A DNA stretch of 20,149 bases from Spirochaetales bacterium (GTDB lineage: Bacteria > Spirochaetota > Spirochaetia > ARS1246), in the NCBI GenBank assembly GCA_002688185.1, contig NZCE01000049.1, positions 1 to 20,149 on the forward strand, read 5' to 3'. The notes under the pieces are model-generated. The model was not told the DNA's origin and made no database searches. It saw nothing but the letters and a program-made list of their open reading frames with translations. This document shows positions 15,356-20,149 of this stretch, piece after piece. The stretch's first letter is position 1, and each line of letters opens with the position of its first letter. Position numbers and translations under genes: made by a program.

Positions 15356-15649
15356 TCAGCCGTGCTCCTGTATCTTTTCTTTCTCTTTGTTTATTTTTAC
15401 GTCCATTTTGTCAAAGAGCTGATCGATGCCCTTTATGATGTTATACGACTCAACTCCAATATGGGAGGATGTCCCCCACCGGAAGTTGATATTTACTTCA
15501 GTTTTATATGCTTTTGTGTCTTGTGTCAGCGTAAAGAGCATATCAACGATAAGATCTTCAGCGTAACTCAAACGCTTCATCTTTTTATCGAGATAATCTC
15601 TCACCCGCTGGCTGACGTCCATATGCACGCCTTTGATGTCTACATTCAT
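15356..15649 (-). CDS. hpf: Short ribosome hibernation-promoting factor (HPF/RaiA family)
   Basis: HPF binds the 30S decoding region and helps to store inactive ribosomes. The product is about 97 residues, the short form without the C-terminal dimerisation domain. It has VDIKGVHMDVSQRVRDYLDKK at the start, typical of the family (MNV.I.G....S...RDYI..K), and a basic C-terminal helix (KINKEKEKIQ). Two consecutive ATGs are possible (15652 and 15649); GGAGG lies only 2 bases before the first and 5 before the second, so I use the second. It lies 77 bp after rpoN, the classical rpoN-hpf order, and 22 bp before hprK. Confidence 0.88.
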   Translation of the reverse strand: MNVDIKGVHMDVSQRVRDYLDKKMKRLSYAEDLIVDMLFTLTQDTKAYKTEVNINFRWGTSSHIGVESYNIIKGIDQLFDKMDVKINKEKEKIQEHG

Positions 15650-15671
15650 CATTTCCTCCCTAAAGAATGCG

Positions 15672-15694
15672 ATTATAATTCAATAAAAATTGAA
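15672..15694 (-). promoter_or_regulatory. Possible -10 element and small inverted repeat before hpf
   Basis: In the rpoN-hpf gap the minus strand has a perfect TATAAT (plus 15672-15677) directly after a palindrome TTCAAT-TTTT-ATTGAA (15679-15694). No good -35 is seen at 16-18 bp. It could give hpf and the genes after it an extra promoter under regulator control, or be chance AT-rich sequence. Confidence 0.3.
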
Positions 15695-15726
15695 AGACAG
15701 ACAGCCAATTGATGGCGCCGGTACAA

Positions 15727-17097
15727 TCAGCGCCGATATGAAGAGTCGATATCAAGCTCATTGCGGTACTTTGCTACCGTTCTCCTAGCAATATTTATCC
15801 CCTGCTTTTTGAGTAGATCTGAAATTTTTTGGTCCGATAAATGTTTTACAGATTCATGGTTCTCAATGAGCTCCTTGATTACCTGTTTGACTCCCTCTTT
15901 TGAAAACCTTGAGCCCTGCGAACCGGCACCGGAGATACTATTTGAAAAAAAGTATTTTAGCTCGTAGATGCCCCACTCTGTTTGCACGTACTTTGAAGTC
16001 GTAATACGTGAAACTGTTGTCTCGTGGACATCAACCTCTTCCGCAATGTCCCTCAGGGTAAGGGGAACGAGATACTTTGGACCCTTTGTAAAAAAATCTC
16101 GCTGGAACTCTACGATAGCCTTTGCGATTTTAAGCAGCGTCTGGTTTCTCTGATGAATGCTGCGGATAAACCAACGCGCGTCCTTTAGGCTACTGTTTAC
16201 AAAGCGCTTGACGTTCTTCTCAGACCTCTCCTTCCCGTTTTTCATGATCTCGGTAAAAAAGGGATTTACGCCCAGCACCGGAATTTCCTCATCGTTGAGC
16301 ACCAACACGAACTCGCCGTCTTTCATCTTGATCATGAGATCCGGAATTACGTACATTGAGCTCGAAGTCGAGTATCGTCTGCCGGGGAACGGATCTAAAG
16401 TTTTTATAAACTCGAGAATTTCTTGAACATCATCCGGGGAAATACGAAATTTCCTGGCCAATTCAACAAATTTTCCCCGTTCTAAAAAGTCGAGATGGTT
16501 GAGAAGCACGTCCTCGGTGTGCTCGGGGGCATCAGAAAACCGTCTTGTTTGTACAATAAGCGATTCCCGGTAGTCAGCGGTGCAGGTCCCGGCGGGCTCC
16601 AAGCCCTGTATTAGGTCCATCATCTTTGGGAGCAGCTTGATATCGTCACCGTTTACCAGGAGCTCTGGATCTTCAATATGAAAACCGTTGTCATCCAGAT
16701 TCTGGATCAGCAACTCACCTACTAAAAACTCACGTTGTGAAATTGGCTGCACCCGTAGTTGCCAAACCAGGTGATCATGAAGACTCTCAGGCCTCGCGAG
16801 GGCGCCCTCCATGAATTTTCGTTTTGAGTCACTTGCTTCATTATCAAGACGGCGGGTGTAGCCCGGATCGGAGCTATTCTCAAAGATGTCATATTCTTCA
16901 GTGGCTCGTTCTGCCGACTCAAGAGATTCATCAGTCTTCTCTTCGAGTACCTCGAGGGCCGGGTTTTTTTCCAGCTCTTCCCTAATGGTAAATTTCAACT
17001 CCTGGAGGGGCATGGCCATCAGCTGGATCGATTGATACAGCTGCGGATTCATTTTCAACCGTTGCTGCTGTATAGCAACGGGTCTTTGATATTGCAC
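15727..17097 (-). CDS. rpoN: RNA polymerase sigma-54 factor
   Basis: Sigma-54 directs RNA polymerase to -24/-12 promoters and needs an AAA+ activator. I choose GTG 17097 (456 residues) because GGAGGG lies 4 bases upstream; a TTG at 17112 would place that site inside the gene. Region I is visible at the N-terminus (LKMNPQLYQSIQLMAMPLQEL). The core-binding region follows, then the helix-turn-helix (RDIAEEVDVHETTVSRITTS) and the RpoN box ARRTVAKYR near the C-terminus, matching consensus. Full length and intact. It is downstream of lptB and upstream of hpf, a conserved arrangement, and the only obvious candidate activator in the window is NtrX. Confidence 0.96.
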   Translation of the reverse strand: MQYQRPVAIQQQRLKMNPQLYQSIQLMAMPLQELKFTIREELEKNPALEVLEEKTDESLESAERATEEYDIFENSSDPGYTRRLDNEASDSKRKFMEGALARPESLHDHLVWQLRVQPISQREFLVGELLIQNLDDNGFHIEDPELLVNGDDIKLLPKMMDLIQGLEPAGTCTADYRESLIVQTRRFSDAPEHTEDVLLNHLDFLERGKFVELARKFRISPDDVQEILEFIKTLDPFPGRRYSTSSSMYVIPDLMIKMKDGEFVLVLNDEEIPVLGVNPFFTEIMKNGKERSEKNVKRFVNSSLKDARWFIRSIHQRNQTLLKIAKAIVEFQRDFFTKGPKYLVPLTLRDIAEEVDVHETTVSRITTSKYVQTEWGIYELKYFFSNSISGAGSQGSRFSKEGVKQVIKELIENHESVKHLSDQKISDLLKKQGINIARRTVAKYRNELDIDSSYRR

Positions 17098-17149
17098 GTT
17101 ACCCTCCGGCAAGAAAATCGCGAGAATTGCTTTTCCAAACCCCTCCTTA

Positions 17150-17201
17150 ATTAATGTCTATACCGTTATCCTTTGTCAATGAACTCGTCCTTTTCATTGA
17201 C
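17150..17201 (-). promoter_or_regulatory. Candidate rpoN promoter with inverted repeat overlapping the -35
   Basis: The minus strand has TTGACA (plus 17174-17179) and, 18 bp on, ATTAAT (17150-17155). GTCAATGAA and TTCATTGAC form an exact 9-bp inverted repeat with a 9-bp spacer (plus 17175-17183 and 17193-17201); its promoter-proximal arm includes the TTGAC of the -35. That is the geometry of a repressor operator. The -10 is weak. Confidence 0.42.
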
Positions 17202-17296
17202 TTTTTTCGAGGCTTGTGGGGCTGGTGCATGCTAAACACCTGTCTGCTTGAGAGGCGTTTGAATGGAGTTGCCAGGCTGCTTTATTTAGGCCCTAT

Positions 17297-18022
17297 CTAC
17301 ATAGTGAATTCTTCTCCAAGATAAACCTTGCGGGCGGTTTCACTTGTAAGGAGCTCCTCCTTGGATCCACTAACGAGAATCTCACCAAGATTGATGATGT
17401 AGGAACGATTGGTAATTTCAAGGGTGTCCCGCACATTGTGATCCGTTATGAGTATGCCAATCCCCTTTGCCGAAAGATCCGCAACAATTTTCTTAATTTC
17501 GTAAACAGCAATTGGATCAATTCCGGCGAACGGTTCATCGAGCAAAAGAAATTTAGGCTGTATCGCCAGGGATCTGGCGATTTCGGTCCTTCTACGCTCA
17601 CCGCCTGACAACGTGTATGCTTTCTGATGGCGGATCTCATTGATCCCAAGCTCATCGAGAAGCGTATCGAGCTCTATCTTTTTCTGTTTCCTGCTGAGAT
17701 CTCGCCGAGTCTGGAGAATGGCCCAGATATTGTTCTCTACCGATAGTTTTCGAAAAACCGACGCCTCTTGTGGCAGATACGAGATGCCTCTTCTTGCACG
17801 CTTGTACATGGCTTTGCGGGTAATATTTGCATCGTTTAGGTAGATGAGACCCGAAGATGCACGGATGAATCCGACAATTATATAGAATACCGTGGTCTTC
17901 CCAGCACCATTTGGACCGAGGAGCCCGACTATTTCACCGTCCTCCATTGAGAAACTGATGTCACGAACCGCCATCTTGCGGCCATAGCTTTTTTTTAGTC
18001 CCTCAACACGAAGGGTTGCCAC
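17297..18022 (-). CDS. lptB: LptB, LPS export ABC transporter ATPase
   Basis: LptB powers extraction of LPS (or a related glycolipid) from the inner membrane through LptF/LptG, which are not in view. The 241-residue protein has Walker A GPNGAGKTT at about 36-44, a Q-loop in SYLPQEASVF, the signature LSGGERRR, Walker B FLLLDEPFAGID and the H-loop ITDHN. The FRKLSVENNI and SYLPQEASVF(R) segments are typical of LptB rather than of general ABC ATPases. GTG 18022 is used, with GGAG 10 bases upstream, 7 bp after the lptA stop. Some spirochaetes keep this set without classical LPS, so the cargo is uncertain. Confidence 0.93.
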   Translation of the reverse strand: MATLRVEGLKKSYGRKMAVRDISFSMEDGEIVGLLGPNGAGKTTVFYIIVGFIRASSGLIYLNDANITRKAMYKRARRGISYLPQEASVFRKLSVENNIWAILQTRRDLSRKQKKIELDTLLDELGINEIRHQKAYTLSGGERRRTEIARSLAIQPKFLLLDEPFAGIDPIAVYEIKKIVADLSAKGIGILITDHNVRDTLEITNRSYIINLGEILVSGSKEELLTSETARKVYLGEEFTM

Positions 18023-18029
18023 CTGTGCA

Positions 18030-18701
18030 TTACTCCTCTGGCGTTTGAGGCTCTTCTTCCTCTTCAGAATCGGTAGTTATGGTGCCCGAAACGTCACGTT
18101 CAAGGATTATCTCATCGGTTTCTAAGTTGATGATAATTCGCGCCGCTTTATACAAATCGTCGTTCCGCGTCACGCTGGGCATGCCGGAAAGCTCGAGTAT
18201 CTCATCTTCACGCAAATATCGCGCAAACTCTGAGCGACACGCCAATTCTGCATCCTCGGAGACTTTGAGGATTCTTACTCCGATCTGGATAATAGCTATC
18301 TCATCTTTGCCAAAGTATTCAAAAAAGCCGCCTTTGAGAACTACATCGTTTTTAAAATCTTGCACATCGACAAAACCGTCAACACGGATAATGTCCTCCT
18401 CGCGGTCATAGAACAGCCGTCTGCTTGTAAGAGAAATGCCCCGTTCCGAGTCCGTTGCTTTTACATTTCCGGTACACATGGCAAACCGGAAATCCGTTCC
18501 CCAAAGCTCGATCGAGTCAGCCTCAATTGTGGTTGAATCAGAGGTGATGGTTGCTCCGCCGGTCAATTCCGTGAGCTCGCGCCCCTCCGCGAGTTTTGAT
18601 CTCTGGCGCGCAGCACTCCAAGAAAAAGTTTCTGCATTGGTGGAAACCGCAGACGCAAGGAGCAGCGCAGCAAGGATGCTATTCCTGGCCATCCTCATCA
18701 T
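18030..18701 (-). CDS. lptA: LptA/OstA-like periplasmic glycolipid-transport protein
   Basis: LptA forms the periplasmic bridge that carries LPS from LptC to LptD. The 223-residue protein starts with a signal peptide (NSILAALLLASAVSTNA), followed by an OstA-type beta-jellyroll (LTGGATITSDSTTIEADSIE, with spaced G.V.A and SRRLFYDRE strands) and an acidic C-terminal tail (Glu-rich, ending PQTPEE). The sequence is diverged and the assignment leans on its place between lptC and lptB. The start overlaps lptC by 23 bp; ATGs at 18701, 18698 and 18692 are all possible. Confidence 0.82.
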   Translation of the reverse strand: MMRMARNSILAALLLASAVSTNAETFSWSAARQRSKLAEGRELTELTGGATITSDSTTIEADSIELWGTDFRFAMCTGNVKATDSERGISLTSRRLFYDREEDIIRVDGFVDVQDFKNDVVLKGGFFEYFGKDEIAIIQIGVRILKVSEDAELACRSEFARYLREDEILELSGMPSVTRNDDLYKAARIIINLETDEIILERDVSGTITTDSEEEEEPQTPEE

Positions 18702-19242
18702 TTTCCGTTATATACATCCCTTGAACCGGACCTGAAAAGGTTACGCTTTTGCTGAGAGCTTCCGCCTCAAAACCAATACCTTCAATGTGAGTGCCCGAAT
18801 CACGTTGAATACGCAACGGCACCTCCTCTTTGCCCGTCAGCTTCCTGTCCTCATTATTCCAGTAGAGGTAATCAGTGGTAAAAGTAGCTTCTTCAGTCAG
18901 TGAGTAAAACAACAAATTTCCCCAAAACTCCGCATCCTCAGTTTCTGTAAAAAAAATCGCCTCAGCTGCCTGTCCCTCCGTAATGATCTCACCTTTGGCG
19001 CTGAACTCCTGGAACCGTATGTTTTCCAGGCGTGTTTCCTTCTTTTTATTGAATACCAGCGCCTTTTTGGCGCCGAGGGTGAAAACCGGGTTCCCCTTCT
19101 GCACGCTTGTATGGGCAAAATCGTAAAGCACCGAGTCTGGGATATCTTCAGACAGGTCTTCTGTAATATATACATCCGAATAATCAAGGCTGCAGGAGAA
19201 GAAAAGGATGATAGCTGTGCAGAAAAGGATGATTTTCATCAT
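18679..19242 (-). CDS. lptC: LptC-like lipoprotein
   Basis: LptC hands glycolipid from the inner-membrane LptB2FG complex to LptA. The 187-residue product has a hydrophobic N-terminus ending in FFSC at residues 14-17, which resembles the relaxed lipobox of spirochaetes, so it may be lipid-anchored rather than held by a membrane helix as in E. coli. The rest fits the beta-rich LptC fold (TEGQAAEAIFFTETEDAEFWG; TDYLYWNNEDRKLTG). Gene order lptC-lptA-lptB supports the call. Its ATG has no ribosome site and lies a few bases after the predicted transcription start. Confidence 0.78.
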   Translation of the reverse strand: MMKIILFCTAIILFFSCSLDYSDVYITEDLSEDIPDSVLYDFAHTSVQKGNPVFTLGAKKALVFNKKKETRLENIRFQEFSAKGEIITEGQAAEAIFFTETEDAEFWGNLLFYSLTEEATFTTDYLYWNNEDRKLTGKEEVPLRIQRDSGTHIEGIGFEAEALSKSVTFSGPVQGMYITENDEDGQE

Positions 19243-19253
19243 GTTGCGAACAA

Positions 19254-19283
19254 ATTATCGGGAATTTCAGCTTAAAAAGTCAA
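19254..19283 (-). promoter_or_regulatory. Strong sigma-70 promoter for the lptC operon
   Basis: On the minus strand TTGACT (plus 19278-19283) and GATAAT (plus 19254-19259) are separated by 18 bp, each matching consensus at five of six positions. Transcription would begin near 19247, about 5 bases before the lptC ATG at 19242. Confidence 0.7.
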
Positions 19284-19285
19284 CG

Positions 19286-19320
19286 AAAAAAAAGAAGTGT
19301 AGAGAACGCTCCGCATTACA
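19286..19320 (-). terminator. Probable intrinsic terminator of the DUF151 gene
   Basis: On the minus strand TGTA pairs with TACA and GAG with CTC around a CGTT loop (plus 19298-19320), with an unpaired stretch on one side, followed by CTTC and eight T (plus 19286-19293). The stem overlaps the stop codon. The stem is short, so strength is uncertain. It sits just before the lptC promoter and would insulate it. Confidence 0.45.
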
Positions 19321-19792
19321 TAAGGGTTATACCCGATTTCTGCGACTCGAGGTAGAGTATCTCAGATCTTGATAAATCGCTGTCGTAGAAATAATCATGC
19401 TCTTGAGCGAGGCTTTTGACTACATCGTTCTCCACATAAATTGGCGCACTGAGCCTGATCGCCAATGCTATCCCGTCGCTCGGTCTCACCTCCATCGTGT
19501 AGGTCGATAGTTTATTCCTATATCGAATCCTGGCTAACTGCTTATCTTCTAAACATCTATACACCTCAACGCCCATAAGCTTGAATTTATGCTTAGAAAA
19601 AATTTGTGCCAACAGGTCGTGAGTGAGCGGCCTTGGTGGTTGGACGCCCTCCATTTCCACAATAATGGCACTCGCCTCAAACGGTCCGACGTGTAGCGGC
19701 AGCAAGATGTTTTTAACCGCATTGTGCAATAGCACCAGCGGCAGCCTCGTTTTTTGCTCGAGGGCAATTCCTTTTACCGTAAATTGAAGCAT
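19316..19792 (-). CDS. DUF151 / bifunctional nuclease-domain protein
   Basis: A protein of 158 residues from ATG 19792, which has AGGA 8 bases upstream; a TTG at 19813 is in frame but has no better support. The single domain matches DUF151: a VKGIALEQKTRLPLVLL start, then LPLHVGPFEASAIIVEMEGV, PPRPLTHDLLAQI and RPSDGIALAIRLSAPIYV. Members are described in plants as DNase/RNase proteins, but the bacterial role is not settled and I infer no substrate. It lacks the C-terminal UVR motif carried by some bacterial members. It is transcribed toward lptC and away from the CheR-like frame. Confidence 0.88.
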   Translation of the reverse strand: MLQFTVKGIALEQKTRLPLVLLHNAVKNILLPLHVGPFEASAIIVEMEGVQPPRPLTHDLLAQIFSKHKFKLMGVEVYRCLEDKQLARIRYRNKLSTYTMEVRPSDGIALAIRLSAPIYVENDVVKSLAQEHDYFYDSDLSRSEILYLESQKSGITLM

Positions 19793-19866
19793 GTTGCTTT
19801 TCCTGGAGGACAATTACTATCCTCTTGCGGTAGTATAGACTGTTCCGCACCTTATTTATGTTTATT

Positions 19867-19902
19867 GCCGATTTTACGGCTTGAAATGGTGTCACTTTCA
19901 AG
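19867..19902. promoter_or_regulatory. Two inverted repeats between the DUF151 and CheR-like genes
   Basis: GCCG/CGGC with a 6-base loop spans 19867-19880. CTTGAAA (19880-19886) and TTTCAAG (19896-19902) flank GTG-T-CAC (19889-19895), so the second repeat pairs over 10 bp with a two-base bulge. They lie between two divergent genes, where operators would be expected. Confidence 0.4.
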
Positions 19903-19949
19903 CAGTGCACCCTATGGATTAATTTATAGCACATTGCTCCAAAAATACT

Positions 19950-19955
19950 TATAAT
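19950..19955 (+). promoter_or_regulatory. -10 element upstream of the CheR-like frame
   Basis: A perfect TATAAT lies 40 bp before ATG 19996. The best -35 at 17 bp is TAGCAC, which is poor, so an activator may be needed or the match may be chance. Confidence 0.35.
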
Positions 19956-19995
19956 AACGCAGAAACTAAGTTTTCTTTTCGTTGCCAGAAAACAT

Positions 19996-20149
19996 ATGAA
20001 AAACATTTTAACCGACGAACAGTTCAGCAAATTCAGAACCCTTATCTATGATCAGACGATCCCGCCCTGTCTATGTGGACACGTTGACGAAGGGTTGGCT
20101 GGACACTTTCGCTGGGTACTGGTTTGCGGTGCGCAGAAGCACGCCGCGG
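19996..20149 (+). CDS. CheR-like N-terminus, possibly interrupted (partial, runs off right edge)
   Basis: The frame starts MKNILTDEQFSKFRTLIYDQ, which closely resembles the N-terminal domain of CheR chemoreceptor methyltransferases (usually continuing with TGI and an INR..LE block). After codon 21 the resemblance ends: the frame stays open to the edge but reads PPCLCGHVDEGLAGHF, which I cannot place. The DNA from about 20059 is more GC-rich than that before it and holds two related GGACAC(g/t)TT motifs at about 20087-20095 and 20112-20120. Either the CheR gene is broken here by an inserted element or rearrangement, or the short similarity is misleading. The ribosome site before the ATG is weak. 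Confidence 0.4.
   Translation, partial: MKNILTDEQFSKFRTLIYDQTIPPCLCGHVDEGLAGHFRWVLVCGAQKHAA

Noticed and set aside
17098..17112. TTG 17112 as the rpoN start
   Set aside because: GTG 17097 has an excellent GGAGGG site 4 bases upstream, and region I begins normally after it.
17202..17296. RNA gene or riboswitch in the lptB-rpoN gap
   Set aside because: No tRNA-like folding, conserved riboswitch core or terminator could be seen; only a GCATGC palindrome of no clear meaning.

Overview
The window looks like core chromosome of a diderm bacterium, most probably a free-living spirochaete. That is an inference from gene order and from lipobox/lipoprotein style, not from a marker gene. Coding density is very high, base composition is near balanced, and most genes are joined by overlaps of a few bases or gaps under 60 bp. 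I see no tRNA, rRNA, CRISPR array or complete insertion sequence.

Left part (1-4067, minus strand): a two-gene unit. The first gene encodes an exported or membrane-anchored protein with a LamG/concanavalin-like body and a C-terminal fibronectin type III domain. The second encodes a very long TPR protein that leaves the window at its left edge. The TPR array is followed by Ala/Gly/Pro repeats, an acidic stretch and a run of perfect 12-bp repeats encoding Leu-Pro-Pro-Glu. Neither gene has a recognised function, and this is the least ordinary part of the window.

Middle left (4141-8721, plus strand): uvrC (nucleotide excision repair), a secreted endonuclease/exonuclease/phosphatase-family protein with an Ala/Gly-rich insert, and pabB-pabC for p-aminobenzoate synthesis, in which pabC starts 65 bp inside pabB.

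Middle to right (19242 down to 8746, minus strand): a long collinear gene string: lptC-lptA-lptB (LPS or glycolipid transport), rpoN (sigma-54), hpf (ribosome hibernation), hprK-ptsH (HPr kinase/phosphorylase and HPr), a DUF4390 protein, ntrY-ntrX (two-component system with a sigma-54-type activator), lexA (SOS repressor) and holA (DNA polymerase III delta). It places envelope transport, sigma-54, its presumed activator, HPr control, stationary-phase ribosome protection and the SOS repressor in one direction with little space for internal promoters. The clearest promoters are upstream of lptC and, less surely, in the 199-bp gap before rpoN. The convergent end with pabC is marked by an inverted repeat that covers both stop codons.

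Right edge (19316-20149): a DUF151/bifunctional-nuclease gene on the minus strand, then a divergent plus-strand reading frame that begins like a CheR methyltransferase but stops resembling one after about 20 codons, at a shift to GC-richer sequence.

Most of the window is conserved housekeeping. No complete new biological system is evident. The points most worth checking are the repeat-rich TPR gene and its LamG partner, the GAFTSA variant in NtrX, the coupling of lexA to ntrYX, the pabB/pabC overlap, the nearly leaderless lptC promoter and the possible interruption of CheR.
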